Shown: positions 53,642 through 63,808 of the stretch, in pieces
Position numbering within the stretch: the first letter of the stretch is position 1
Layout of the letters: each line of letters opens with the position of its first letter
Assembly (NCBI GenBank): GCA_937925845.1
Contig: CALAML010000011.1
Coordinates: 33,352-97,351, forward strand
Length of the DNA stretch: 64,000 nucleotides
Reading direction: 5' to 3'
Source: an uncultured Acidimicrobiales bacterium
Lineage (GTDB): Bacteria; Actinomycetota; Acidimicrobiia; Acidimicrobiales; CALAML01
Notes under the pieces: generated by a model
The model's database searches: none
What the model saw: only the letters and a program-made list of their open reading frames with translations
What the model was told of the DNA's origin: nothing
Translations under genes and position numbers: made by a program

Positions 53642-54456
53642 GGCGCGTAGATTTTTAGGGTTTGGTTTCGGGCGAAGCCGGCCATGGTGATTCCTGAGGC
53701 TCGGGCTGCCTCTACGGCCATCGACGATGGGCCGCTTACGGCGACCAACGCTGAGAACCCGGCGGCCCAGGCCTTTTGCACCATCTCGAAGCTGGCACGG
53801 CCGCTCACAAACAGGGCGAAGTCGGTGGCTGGCAGCTGACCATCCAGCCTCAGGTAACCCACAACCTTGTCGACCGCGTTGTGGCGACCGATGTCTTCGC
53901 GCACCACCACCACCTCGCCATCCGCGGTTACTGCCGCCGCGGCATGCAGCGATCCGGTCTTGTCGAACAGGCTCTGCTGGGGCCGCACCAGGTCGGGCAA
54001 CGACGCCAGCAACGGCAACGGGAACTCCCGGGTGGGAATGGTGCCGAGGCGCTCGCGCAGATCGGCCACTGATGGCGCCCCGCAAAGGCCGCAGGCCGCA
54101 GTCACCGTGTTGAGCCTCGGCTCGGGCACGGGCGCTTTGCCGGCGGTATCGACGGTGACGACGTTGTAGTCGGAATCCGACGCCCGGGCCCGCTCACCAA
54201 GGGTGTCGGTGCCTGGAGGTGGGGCGCCGCAGTAGCGAACCCGCTGCACCGGAATGCCATCGATCAGCCCGTCGGCGTGACAGAACCCCACCGCCAACTC
54301 AAAGTCGTGACCCGGAGTGCGCATGGTGGTAGCCACCGGATGCTCGTCGAGGCGGATCTCCATCGGCTCCTCGACCACCACCTCATCAGCATCGGCCGAG
54401 GAACGTTCCCCGTCGAAGCGGCGAGCCATCAGTCGCCGGGTGCGCCCACGTCCCAT
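53632..54456 (-). CDS. fdhD: Formate dehydrogenase accessory sulfurtransferase FdhD
   Basis: 274 residues. FdhD passes sulfur from a cysteine desulfurase to the molybdenum cofactor of formate dehydrogenase. VVEEPMEIRLDEHPVATTMR and TPGHDFELAVGFCHADGLID begin the fold. TAACGLCGAPSVADLRERLG holds the CxxC pair that carries the sulfur. FDKTGSLHAAAAVTADGEVV followed by VVREDIGRHNAVDKVVGYLR is the most conserved block. SGRASFEMVQKAWAAGFSAL is the substrate helix. ATG 54456 follows the leaderless box TACGAT. No formate dehydrogenase gene is in the window. The last codons GGT TCA and the stop TAG come from the adjacent repeat, giving the end YAPGS. Confidence 0.95.
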   Translation of the reverse strand: MGRGRTRRLMARRFDGERSSADADEVVVEEPMEIRLDEHPVATTMRTPGHDFELAVGFCHADGLIDGIPVQRVRYCGAPPPGTDTLGERARASDSDYNVVTVDTAGKAPVPEPRLNTVTAACGLCGAPSVADLRERLGTIPTREFPLPLLASLPDLVRPQQSLFDKTGSLHAAAAVTADGEVVVVREDIGRHNAVDKVVGYLRLDGQLPATDFALFVSGRASFEMVQKAWAAGFSALVAVSGPSSMAVEAARASGITMAGFARNQTLKIYAPGS

Positions 54457-54462
54457 CACGCC

Positions 54463-54468
54463 ATCGTA
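54463..54468 (-). promoter_or_regulatory. Leaderless -10 box of fdhD
   Basis: TACGAT on the minus strand, 6 nt before ATG 54456. Confidence 0.5.
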
Positions 54469-54562
54469 GACGCGGACCGACCCCGAACCATTGGCCCGGG
54501 GTCGGTGGCAGTACAGATTGTTACTGGGACAGAGCGGGCCGAAGCCCACCAGCGGACCAGAC

Positions 54563-56248
<1,686 letters not shown>

Positions 56249-56275
56249 TTAGCACTCTCACCTCGCGGCTGCTAA
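56249..56275 (-). promoter_or_regulatory. CIRCE-like operator upstream of groEL
   Basis: TTAGCACTC, nine bases, then GGCTGCTAA. The HrcA consensus is TTAGCACTC-N9-GAGTGCTAA, so one half-site is perfect and the other has two mismatches. Spacing is exact. Confidence 0.75.
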
Positions 56276-56392
56276 TCCAACCACGTCGCCACGACTTTCG
56301 CAACACGAGGAGCCAGCAATTTTGGCCGCGAACCGCCTACCAACCCGGCCGGGCCTGCCGCCTGGACTCGGCCGGCACCGGCACCTCGTTGG

Positions 56393-56398
56393 TACGGT
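56393..56398 (+). promoter_or_regulatory. Leaderless -10 box of the flavoprotein gene
   Basis: TACGGT ends 6 nt before ATG 56405. Confidence 0.45.
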
Positions 56399-56404
56399 TG
56401 GCTG

Positions 56405-57979
56405 ATGGCATCGATCGTGGTGGTGGGGGCAGGCGTCGCTGGGCTCGGGTGTGCGCTGACCCTGGCCAAGGCCGGGCACGAGGTGACGGTGCTCGAACGC
56501 GACCGCACCCCCTACCCGCCCGACCCCGATGCCGCCTTCGACTGGGACCGACGCGGCGCCCCACAGGTTCGCCACTCGCACGCCCTGCTGGCCCGGCTCC
56601 GCAACATCCTCGTTGCCGACCACCCCGAAGTGCTCGAACGGCTCCTCGCCGCCGGAGCTACCGAGATTAACTTCCTCGACAACCTGGCCCCCGAAATGGA
56701 GAAGCTGCCAGCCCAGCCCGGCGACGACGAACTGGTTGCCATCGCCTGTCGACGCACCACCTTCGAATGGGTGCTGCGAGGGGTGGTGATGGAACAGGAA
56801 CGAGTTCAGATACTCGACGGAACCGCCGTGCTCGGGCTGAACCACAACCCACCAACCTCACCGGGAGCCGCACCAACCGTGACCGGGGTAAACGCCACCC
56901 GCGACGACCAGAACATGTCCTTTGATGCCGATGTGGTTGTGGTCGCCAACGGTCGCCGCTCGGTGCTGCCGAACTGGCTGGCCGATATCGGCGTCGACGT
57001 CGACGAGCGGAGCGAGGACACCGGCATCGTCTACCTGTCGCGCTTCTACCGCTTGGCCGACGGTGCCGAACCTCCCGTGAGCACCGGACCGGTCGCCGGC
57101 GACATGGGCTATCTCAAGTACGGCTTGTTCCAAGGCGACAACCGAACCTTTTCGGTCACGCTGGCCACGCGGATCCATGACCGCGAGCTGCGAGCCAAAC
57201 TGTCGGAGCCCGATGGCTTTGATTCAGCGGCCAGGACCATCGCCACGATGGAACCCTGGCTCGCCCCCGACACGGCGACCGCCACCACCGACGTGGCCAT
57301 GATGGCCAAGCTGATCAACCGCCGCCGGCTCTTCGTAAACGACGACGTTCCCGCGGTGCTCGGCATCCACGCGGTGGGCGATTGCCACACCGCAACCAAC
57401 CCCCTCTACGGACGCGGCTGCTCCATGGCGATGCTCTCCGCTCAGCTTCTTGGCCAGGCCATGGTCGCCCACGGCACCGACCACCAGGCGCGGGCCCTGG
57501 CCTACGAAGCCGACCACAAACGCGAGATCCTGCCCTGGTATCGGGCCTCGGTCGCCTCCGATGCCGACACCCGCCGCGCTGCGGCCGAAGCCAAGGCGGC
57601 CAAAGAAGCCGAGGCGGCCGGATTGGCGGAGGCCACCGGCCCATCAAGTGAGTCCGCGGAGGAAGGATCCACCGGCTCTGGGTCGGCCGGTCAGTCCGCC
57701 ATGGATACCGATGGCGATGAAGCTGACAGCACCGTCGATCCCGAGGCCTTCATGAAAGAGGTGATGCGCGAGGGTTTGATGCCCGCAGTTAGGAGCGATC
57801 CCTACGTGCTTCGGGCCTTCCTGCGGGCCGTGAACCTGTTGAGCGCGCCCGACGCCATGTTGAAAGATCCCGACATCATCGGACGGGTGTTGCAGTCCTA
57901 CAGCGACCGGGAAAACCGGGAACCGGAACCGGAACTCGGCCCCAAGCGAGAGGAGCTACTCGAACTACTCAGCCTGTAG
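56405..57979 (+). CDS. FAD-dependent oxidoreductase (PHBH/geranylgeranyl-reductase-like)
   Basis: 524 residues. ASIVVVGAGVAGLGCALTLA is the dinucleotide-binding fold with GxGxxG, and VTVLERDRTPYPPD the ribose-binding Glu region. PQVRHSHALLARLRNILVAD resembles the substrate loop of the FAD_binding_3/tryptophan-halogenase-like group. DADVVVVANGRRSVLPNWLA and GIHAVGDCHTATNPLYGRGC then SMAMLSAQLLGQAM (GD motif plus FAD-contact helix) complete the core. About residues 395-445 are a low-complexity Ala/Glu/Ser linker, followed by a helical tail (SDPYVLRAFLRAVNLLSAPD). It could hydroxylate or reduce a hydrophobic substrate; which one is not readable. It diverges from groEL. No partner enzyme is adjacent. 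Confidence 0.8.
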   Translation: MASIVVVGAGVAGLGCALTLAKAGHEVTVLERDRTPYPPDPDAAFDWDRRGAPQVRHSHALLARLRNILVADHPEVLERLLAAGATEINFLDNLAPEMEKLPAQPGDDELVAIACRRTTFEWVLRGVVMEQERVQILDGTAVLGLNHNPPTSPGAAPTVTGVNATRDDQNMSFDADVVVVANGRRSVLPNWLADIGVDVDERSEDTGIVYLSRFYRLADGAEPPVSTGPVAGDMGYLKYGLFQGDNRTFSVTLATRIHDRELRAKLSEPDGFDSAARTIATMEPWLAPDTATATTDVAMMAKLINRRRLFVNDDVPAVLGIHAVGDCHTATNPLYGRGCSMAMLSAQLLGQAMVAHGTDHQARALAYEADHKREILPWYRASVASDADTRRAAAEAKAAKEAEAAGLAEATGPSSESAEEGSTGSGSAGQSAMDTDGDEADSTVDPEAFMKEVMREGLMPAVRSDPYVLRAFLRAVNLLSAPDAMLKDPDIIGRVLQSYSDRENREPEPELGPKREELLELLSL

Positions 57980-58084
57980 CGAAAGGCTGCCTTTCCGCGC
58001 CTCGCTCTTGATTGATCCAGCCCGCGAGTGGACTGCTCAGCCCGCCTTCATCACTCGGGCTGGGAGGCGGCGCCGCGCAGCCGG

Positions 58085-58090
58085 TAGCGT
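58085..58090 (+). promoter_or_regulatory. -10 box upstream of gpgS
   Basis: TAGCGT predicts transcription start about 7-8 nt downstream, at or next to ATG 58098, the first codon of a short frame that ends on the gpgS start codon. Confidence 0.45.
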
Positions 58091-58097
58091 TATGGCG

Positions 58098-58121
58098 ATG
58101 TTCTGGAACCCCCCGACATGA
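58098..58121 (+). CDS. Possible seven-codon leader ORF overlapping the gpgS start
   Basis: ATG TTC TGG AAC CCC CCG ACA TGA codes MFWNPPT. An in-frame ATG at 58092 would extend it by two codons. The stop TGA overlaps the gpgS start as ATGA. No ribosome site is visible before gpgS, so coupling to this small frame would explain how it is translated. It may equally be chance. Confidence 0.35.
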   Translation: MFWNPPT

Positions 58122-59002
58122 CCAGGTTGTTCGCCCATGGCGACTTCTCCGCGGACGATCTCCTCAACTGCGTCGGGCCGCAGAAGGTGTCCCTCTGCAT
58201 CCCGGCCCGCAATGAGGCGGAGACCATCGGCTCGATCGTGTCGTTGGCCCGCGAGGAACTGATCGAGAAGCTGCCCCTGCTCCACGAGATCCTGGTGATG
58301 GATGACCACTCCGAGGACAACACGGCAGCCGTCGCCCGAGACGAAGGCGCCCAGGTCGCCTCGGCCGAGGATCTGCTGGCGGCCTACGCCAGCGGCCCGG
58401 GTAAGGGCCAAGCGATGTGGAAGTCGCTCTACGCCAGCGAAGGCGACCTCATCATCTGGTGCGATGCCGACATTCGAAACTTTGGCGTGCAGTTCATCAT
58501 CGGGCTCGTCGGGCCGCTGATCTGCCACGCCGACATCACCTTCGTGAAGGGCTACTACGAGCGCACCCTTGACGGACGCCCCGGCGCTGGAGGTCGGGTA
58601 ACCGAGCTGGTGGCCCGGCCACTCTTTTCGCTTTTCCGCCCGGAGCTCAGCGAGTTCATCCAACCCCTTGGAGGTGAATACGGCGGCCGACGATCCACCC
58701 TTGAACAGCTGCCGTTCACCCACGGCTACGGCGTCGAAACCGGGCTGCTCTGTGATCTGCCCGACGTGGTCGACATGTCAACGGTGGCCCAGGTCGACCT
58801 TGGCACCAGGGTGCACCGCAACCGCGACCTCGACGGCCTCGGCATTCAGGCCCAGCAGGTGATGGCGACCCTGTTGCACCGCGTTGTCCCCAAAGAGGTA
58901 CCAGCTCAAACCACGCTCAGCCGACCCAACAAGCCCGATGTGTCCATCGACGTCCAGTCGTGCCCGCCGATGAACACGGTGCCCGAATACCTCAACCGCT
59001 GA
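58118..59002 (+). CDS. gpgS: Glucosyl-3-phosphoglycerate synthase
   Basis: 294 residues, retaining GT81 enzyme that moves glucose from an NDP-glucose to 3-phosphoglycerate, the first step to glucosylglycerate and, in mycobacteria, methylglucose lipopolysaccharide. KVSLCIPARNEAETIGSIVS opens the GT-A fold, and LVMDDHSEDNTAAVARDEGA follows. DLIIWCDADIRNFGVQFIIG holds the DxD metal site (Asp116, Asp118). FVKGYYERTLDGRPGAGGRV and TELVARPLFSLFRPELSEFI then QPLGGEYGGRR form the acceptor site. YGVETGLLCDLPDVVDMSTV and VDLGTRVHRNRDLDGLG complete it. The matching phosphatase is not adjacent; the GT4-methyltransferase cluster is 40 kb away. Confidence 0.95.
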   Translation: MTRLFAHGDFSADDLLNCVGPQKVSLCIPARNEAETIGSIVSLAREELIEKLPLLHEILVMDDHSEDNTAAVARDEGAQVASAEDLLAAYASGPGKGQAMWKSLYASEGDLIIWCDADIRNFGVQFIIGLVGPLICHADITFVKGYYERTLDGRPGAGGRVTELVARPLFSLFRPELSEFIQPLGGEYGGRRSTLEQLPFTHGYGVETGLLCDLPDVVDMSTVAQVDLGTRVHRNRDLDGLGIQAQQVMATLLHRVVPKEVPAQTTLSRPNKPDVSIDVQSCPPMNTVPEYLNR

Positions 59003-59105
59003 TCAAGCGCTGTTCACCGCCCGCGGCCAACGCAGCCACAACAAAAAGTGCTTAGGTGAGGGTGGGCTTCGGTCGTAGTTCCTAGGGATCGACAGGTGCA
59101 GAGCG

Positions 59106-59420
59106 GTGCCGGAGGACTGTCGGATCTGGGATGAAAGGCGACCCGTTCCCGTGAACGAGTTCGGACAGGGCGAATACGACGGCCGCAATGACGAGATCCA
59201 TCTCGACGACGGAGCCACCACGCTGGTCTATCTGGATGAAAAGCCGGATGAGGGGCCGGTGCATGACGACCGGTTGATCGAGTTGGTGCAGGCGATGAGC
59301 GGCTGCACCGCTGGTGACGCCGAGTACGCACTGGCCGCCACCAGACACCTCGAAGGCCACGACCCGTTCCGCTGGTGCACCCGCGCCGTGGTGCGACTGC
59401 GCCACCTCGGCCTGGCCTAA
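59106..59420 (+). CDS. Small hypothetical protein
   Basis: 104 residues from GTG 59106, or 89 from GTG 59151, where VNEFGQGEYDGRNDEIHLDD begins. I know no family. A short acidic beta region (TTLVYLDEKPDEG) is followed by a three-helix stretch, DDRLIELVQAMSGCTAGDAE and YALAATRHLEGHDPFRWCTR, then AVVRLRHLGLA. The helices recall a UBA-like or small helical-bundle fold. Base and codon use are like the neighbouring genes, which supports real coding. It converges with the AI-2E-family permease and shares a hairpin terminator with it. Confidence 0.6.
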   Translation: MPEDCRIWDERRPVPVNEFGQGEYDGRNDEIHLDDGATTLVYLDEKPDEGPVHDDRLIELVQAMSGCTAGDAEYALAATRHLEGHDPFRWCTRAVVRLRHLGLA

Positions 59421-59430
59421 CCAACCAGAC

Positions 59431-59448
59431 TTGTTCAGACGAACAAGC
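59431..59448. terminator. Bidirectional hairpin between convergent genes
   Basis: CTTGTTC and GAACAAG pair around AGAC, between stops at 59420 (plus) and 59453 (minus). Confidence 0.5.
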
Positions 59449-59452
59449 GGGG

Positions 59453-60691
59453 CTACTCGAGGGCCTCGATCGGCTCCATGATCGGCTTGGTGCCGGCTTC
59501 ACCAAACTCGGCGGCGAGCGCATCCACCGGTTCACCGAGGATGTAGGTCCGCCACAGGTGGCCCACAAGAATCTTTCCGACCGCCGCCGCCGGAACCGCC
59601 AGCAACAGACCAACAAAACCAAACAGGTTCTCCCCGGCAAGCAGGGCGATCATCACCGCCGCCGGGTGCAGGTTTACCGCCCGCTGCATCACCAGCGGGC
59701 TGATCAGGTGGTTGTCAATCTGTTGCACCACCACCATTACCACTGCGGCCAGAATGGCCTGCTGCACATCGCCGTCGATCAGCGCAAGGGTGATCGCTGG
59801 AATCGCTCCAACCCAGGGGCCGATCAGCGGGATGATGTTGAACAACCCTGCAACCATGCCCACGATCAACCAGGCCCGCAGGTCAATGATGGCCAGGCCG
59901 ATCGACACCATGATGCCCACCATCAACGCCACCATCAGCTGACCCCGGATAAACCCGCCGATCGCTCCGTTCAAGCGGCGGGCCAACAGCATGATTTCCG
60001 GCTTGGCCCCGGCTGGAATCAACGACTCTGAAACCCGGCGAATATGGGGTAGATCAACGAGGAAGTAGAAGGCAATGATCGGGGCGATAAACAGCACGAT
60101 CATCACTTCGAAGACTTCAGCGAGGATCTCACGAGCGGTCCGGAGCGTCTCCAGGGCCTCCTCGGTGTCGATGGCCTCGCCCTCACCTTCGGCGTCCTCC
60201 TCGCCACCGTCGGTTCCGCCGGATGCTTCCCCGGCTTCTGGCTCGTCGGCGCCGCCCGACTCGCCCTCATCAGCACCGTCGCCAAGGCCAAACGCCTGCT
60301 GCAACTCTTCGTAAGTCGGTATCTCGAGCGGGCCCCATTGCTGGGACCGCTCATGCAAGTCGTCGACGACCTCCTCTATGCGGTCGGCATCCCATTCCTC
60401 TTGCAGCTGGTCGACTTGGTCGGCACCGAACGGCACCACAAACCAACCGACAGCGCCCACCAAAGCGGCCAACACCACGTAGGTGATGGCGGTGCCCACC
60501 ACCCGCGGAATTCGGCGGCGATGCAACCACGTCACCACCGGGTTCAACAGGAAAACAATGGCACCGGCCAGCAGGAGCGGTAGCCAGACCACATGGAAAT
60601 ACCGAGCGATGTAGAGCAGGACTACCGCCAGCGCAGTGATACCCACAAGGGCCCACGCAGTTGTTCCCGCCGCTCGAATCCGATCCCACAT
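59453..60691 (-). CDS. AI-2E family transporter (PerM-like) with acidic insert
   Basis: 412 residues with about eight membrane segments. TTAWALVGITALAVVLLYIA and HVVWLPLLLAGAIVFLLNPV then VTWLHRRRIPRVVGTAITYV form the N-terminal half. ILAEVFEVMIVLFIAPIIAF and YFLVDLPHIRRV begin the second half. GFIRGQLMVALMVGIMVSIG and IIPLIGPWVGAIPAITLAL are the conserved PerM motifs, and DNHLISPLVMQRAVNLHPAA follows. Between helices 3 and 4 lies an acidic low-complexity insert (DEGESGGADEPEAGEASGGT onward, about 45 residues) absent from typical members. The family exports diverse solutes, and no substrate is assured. ATG 60691 follows TACGCT at 8 nt. Confidence 0.9.
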   Translation of the reverse strand: MWDRIRAAGTTAWALVGITALAVVLLYIARYFHVVWLPLLLAGAIVFLLNPVVTWLHRRRIPRVVGTAITYVVLAALVGAVGWFVVPFGADQVDQLQEEWDADRIEEVVDDLHERSQQWGPLEIPTYEELQQAFGLGDGADEGESGGADEPEAGEASGGTDGGEEDAEGEGEAIDTEEALETLRTAREILAEVFEVMIVLFIAPIIAFYFLVDLPHIRRVSESLIPAGAKPEIMLLARRLNGAIGGFIRGQLMVALMVGIMVSIGLAIIDLRAWLIVGMVAGLFNIIPLIGPWVGAIPAITLALIDGDVQQAILAAVVMVVVQQIDNHLISPLVMQRAVNLHPAAVMIALLAGENLFGFVGLLLAVPAAAVGKILVGHLWRTYILGEPVDALAAEFGEAGTKPIMEPIEALE

Positions 60692-60699
60692 ACCCACCG

Positions 60700-60705
60700 A
60701 GCGTA
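60700..60705 (-). promoter_or_regulatory. Leaderless -10 box of the AI-2E-family gene
   Basis: TACGCT on the minus strand, 8 nt before ATG 60691. Confidence 0.4.
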
Positions 60706-60762
60706 GTCCGTTGAACACCCCGGGCAGGGACACTTGTTTAGGGGTTGAAACCCCCGACGCGA

Positions 60763-61827
60763 TCAGGACGAGTCGGTGCCACCAACCTCGGCGATCACGA
60801 TGTCGCGTAAGGCCGCCAACGTGTCATCGAAGGCCCGCGAGCCGACCCGCTTCAGTAGCGAAACAGCCCTGATCTCGCCCGCTGGCCAACCCGGCTGTCC
60901 GCTCACCGATGCGGTTTCGCCCTCAGGCGCAAGGCCTTCCAACACCTGACCGGCCAGCACCAGGACCGGTGTGTTGGTTTCGTGAGCCATCTCCAACACC
61001 CCACCCACGACCTTGCCGTCAAAGGACTGCTCGTCGACAAACCCTTCGCCGGTGATCACCAGATCAGCTTCACCGATAGCGAGGTCAAGCTCGTTTTCAT
61101 CAGCCACCAGGTCGAAGCCGCTCATCAGGGTTGCCCCGGCCGCGGCCAAACCACCGGCCAAACCACCGGCCGCGCCAGCACCGACCAGCTCGGAAACGTC
61201 GCAGTCATGACGCTCCAGGTAGAGCTGAGCCAGCCGATCCAAACGTCGCCGCAACAACTCAACCTGAGCCGCGGTCGCGCCCTTCTGGGGGCCAAATACC
61301 ACCGCAGCATCGGTAAAGCGGGTTCGCACGTCGCAGGCCACGACCAACTCGACACCGGTCAACCGCTCCAACGGATACAGCGCCCGCAGGGCACCGAGGC
61401 CGCCATCGGTAGTGGCCGACCCGCCCAACCCGACGATGATCCGACGAGCCCCGGCATCAAAAGCCTCCAGGATCAGCTCGCCGGTGCCGCTGGTCGACGC
61501 CGCCACCGGATCATTGCCTTCGGGTCCGCCGACCAACTCCAGCCCCGACGCGGCCGCCATCTCAATCACCGCAGTGCGAGCCGCGGAACTGCGCCGATTC
61601 GGCTTGGTCAGTCGCCAGCCTGCTTCGACCGGGTCGCCCAGCGGTCCGGTCACCGTGGTGGTGCGGTTGGCGCCACCCAGCACCTCCAGCAGGCCTTCGC
61701 CGCCGTCGGCCATCGGGACCGGCACAACCTCATGGCCAAGTTCGCTGAGCGCGCCACCGATCGCGGATGCCACCTCATGAGCGGTAGCGGTACCGCGGAA
61801 CTTGTCGGGAGCGATCACGACTCGCAT
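60763..61827 (-). CDS. Glycerate kinase (GlxK/GarK type)
   Basis: 354 residues, glycerate kinase type 1, which phosphorylates D-glycerate to 2-phosphoglycerate in this group. MRVVIAPDKFRGTATAHEVA is the N-terminal block. PVPMADGGEGLLEVLGGANR is the signature. DAGARRIIVGLGGSATTDGG with LGALRALYP is the phosphate site. VVACDVRTRFTDAAVVFGPQ followed by KGATAAQVELL and VITGEGFVDEQSFDGKVVGG complete the fold. Together with gpgS nearby it hints at glycerate turnover from glucosylglycerate, though this is only proximity. ATG 61827 fits the homology; a frame upstream to 61881 does not. Confidence 0.93.
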   Translation of the reverse strand: MRVVIAPDKFRGTATAHEVASAIGGALSELGHEVVPVPMADGGEGLLEVLGGANRTTTVTGPLGDPVEAGWRLTKPNRRSSAARTAVIEMAAASGLELVGGPEGNDPVAASTSGTGELILEAFDAGARRIIVGLGGSATTDGGLGALRALYPLERLTGVELVVACDVRTRFTDAAVVFGPQKGATAAQVELLRRRLDRLAQLYLERHDCDVSELVGAGAAGGLAGGLAAAGATLMSGFDLVADENELDLAIGEADLVITGEGFVDEQSFDGKVVGGVLEMAHETNTPVLVLAGQVLEGLAPEGETASVSGQPGWPAGEIRAVSLLKRVGSRAFDDTLAALRDIVIAEVGGTDSS

Positions 61828-62035
61828 CGGCCCATCATTACCGAAGATCGGCCTGGAACGGGTACCGGGAATGGTTCCCACCGACTCTGCTGAGTGCGCC
61901 AGGTTCGGGCGACGCGGTCCGCCGCCACATCCCGAACCGGCACCGTTTGGAGTCAGACCCGAAAGGAGTCCGGTTTGGTCTCGGCTGACGGGCAGGGTGG
62001 GTTTGACCTAGCGCCCTCTGGACCGCCGGCCGTCG

Positions 62036-62815
62036 TCAGACGCGGGGCGCCAGTTCGTCGGCCAACTCGATCAACGCGGCCACGAGTTCTTCCGGGCCAT
62101 CAGCCACCGCATCAGCCATCTCGATCAGGTCTTTGGGGGTACCGCGCCCACGCGAAATGACCCGCAGCACCCGGGTGCCGTTGCGACCCATCTCGGTCAG
62201 TGCCTCGAACGCCGAGCGATCGCCGGCGTCGTCGCCGCAGTACACAACCTGGCCAAACCCGGCCGACAACTCCGCCACCACCGAACCCTTGTCGATCGGG
62301 ACCGGAGGATGCAGCTCCTGGCTCATGCGAGCACCCCGACGGATCAGCCCAGTAGCCGCAGCCTGGGCCTCGGCCCACTCCACCACCTCCGACTCCAGTT
62401 CCGGCGATTCGCGGTAGTGCACGGTGAGCGACACACCCTTGTCCTCAACCAACATCGCACTCGGCCCGCTGCTGGCCGCAGCTACAGCGGCAGCCACCGG
62501 CTCACGCCATGGCGCCACCCGCTCATCCTCAGACCAGGCACCACTGATGCGACGTTCGAAGCCATAGAGCCCAACCAGGTCGATCCGCTCCGATACCTGC
62601 TGAGCAAGAAACGACACCGGACGGCCCGACACCAGGGTGACCCGACCCAGAGCCGAGCTCAGCTGTTCCAGAGCCTCAGCTGCCCCAGCCACCGGACGGG
62701 CGGTGGTGGGGTCGACCACGATCGACGACAACGTGCCGTCGAAGTCGCTAAAGAACGCAGCGGACTCCGCCGGGTTCAGGGTTTGGCGCAGCGTCGCCAA
62801 TACAGAGGACGTCAT
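62036..62815 (-). CDS. otsB: Trehalose-6-phosphate phosphatase-like HAD hydrolase
   Basis: 259 residues (269 if GTG 62845 is the start). HAD-type phosphatase that removes phosphate from trehalose-6-phosphate in the cytosol. ESAAFFSDFDGTLSSIVVDP carries the nucleophile and acid Asp (DxDGT). RVTLVSGRPVSFLAQQV is motif II, LVGLYGFERRISG the conserved GxxGxE-like block with E, and PVPIDKGSVVAELSAGFGQV the Lys of motif III. VVYCGDDAGDRSAFEAL is motif IV with three Asp. The cap domain has MLVEDKGVSLTVHYRE. No otsA is adjacent. Other sugar phosphates, such as glucosylglycerate phosphate, cannot be excluded. No clear ribosome site decides the start. Confidence 0.87.
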   Translation of the reverse strand: MTSSVLATLRQTLNPAESAAFFSDFDGTLSSIVVDPTTARPVAGAAEALEQLSSALGRVTLVSGRPVSFLAQQVSERIDLVGLYGFERRISGAWSEDERVAPWREPVAAAVAAASSGPSAMLVEDKGVSLTVHYRESPELESEVVEWAEAQAAATGLIRRGARMSQELHPPVPIDKGSVVAELSAGFGQVVYCGDDAGDRSAFEALTEMGRNGTRVLRVISRGRGTPKDLIEMADAVADGPEELVAALIELADELAPRV

Positions 62816-62972
62816 AGGACCGGGGGGCTCTTTCGTCGAGGCCACCCCATTGTGTCGACTGTGGCGCCAAAACCCGAAATGTCGGAAGAATGCGACAAGT
62901 TTTGTCGCTTCCCTCCGACGTTTCGGACTGTTTGGACAGGTCCGGCTCTTGGGACCGATCAGGTGGGATCGA

Positions 62973-63584
62973 TCAGGCCTCGGTATCGGCTCCGAGGATC
63001 ACAAGCACATCGACATCAGCCAACCGCTCGGTGATGGCCGGGCCCGGGCTCGGAACCACCTGGGTCTGAGCCACACCGATCTGGCGAGCCACCTCACGAG
63101 CGTCGTTTTGGAAGCCGCCACCAGGCACAAAGTAGACCGTGGTCTTCTCCTGGCGGCCGTTGTCCCAATTCGAGACCCCACGCATGTTGTACCCGAGAGC
63201 CAACAACTCGTCGCGGGTCCGACCGGCGGCACCACCGACCCGCACATCGTCGACCCAAGCCCCGTTCGACACGTGGATCTGGACATTGCCCTTATCGCGC
63301 AGGTTGACCGGCGCAGCGGTGGTGGTGGTCGTGGTGGGCTCCGGTACGGAAGTCTCCACCTGCGGGCTCTCCGAAGTGGAGGTTGACGTAGCATCGCCGT
63401 CGCCATCATCAGAGTTCGACGCGCTGATCTCGGTGGAATCGTCGTCGCCTTCCGCGCTGGCGAGGATTCCGTCGTTCTTCGACAGCAGCAGCACGCCAAT
63501 CAGGACCGCGGCTCCAACTAGAAGGGCACCCCGAAGGGCCGCAGCCCCGGCGGTTCGTGCTACCTGTTGCTCACTCATTGGCAT
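62973..63584 (-). CDS. LytR C-terminal-domain protein, membrane anchored
   Basis: 203 residues. A short cytoplasmic N-terminus (MPMSEQQVARTAG) precedes a membrane segment at about 19-38 (LLVGAAVLIGVLLLSKND). A linker of about 70 residues follows, rich in Asp, Ser, Glu and Thr (ISASNSDDGDGDATSTSTSE and TTTTTTAAP). The C-terminal LytR_C domain is VQIHVSNGAWVDDVRVGGAA then GRTRDELLALGYNMRGVSNW, with TTVYFVPGGGFQNDAREVAR and VDVLVILGAD. This domain often accompanies LCP-type ligases and acts in the cell wall, perhaps in polymer binding. No LCP domain is present here. ATG 63578 is an equally possible start. Confidence 0.85.
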   Translation of the reverse strand: MPMSEQQVARTAGAAALRGALLVGAAVLIGVLLLSKNDGILASAEGDDDSTEISASNSDDGDGDATSTSTSESPQVETSVPEPTTTTTTAAPVNLRDKGNVQIHVSNGAWVDDVRVGGAAGRTRDELLALGYNMRGVSNWDNGRQEKTTVYFVPGGGFQNDAREVARQIGVAQTQVVPSPGPAITERLADVDVLVILGADTEA

Positions 63585-63808
63585 CCCTGGGTCGGTGGGG
63601 TGGAACGGGATCGATTTCGAGCTTGGGAGGGCGGCACACCCAGGAACAAAGCCGGGCAGCACGCCGCCCGCGCGCCCAAATCGCTTCTGTGTAGTTTCGC
63701 GCGATTCAACCACCAACTGGTGGACGCTGACCGCGCCCCCGTTCCGGACGGCCGCTGCTACTCGTTGCTAGTTCGGGCCGGCCGGCTTCGCCGACACGGA
63801 ACTCTTGT

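Noticed and set aside
53297..54085. A 262-codon minus-strand open frame across the repeat pair and the fdhD 3' half
   Set aside because: It runs through interspersed repeat DNA and out of frame through fdhD; its translation is Arg/Pro/Ser-rich without any domain.
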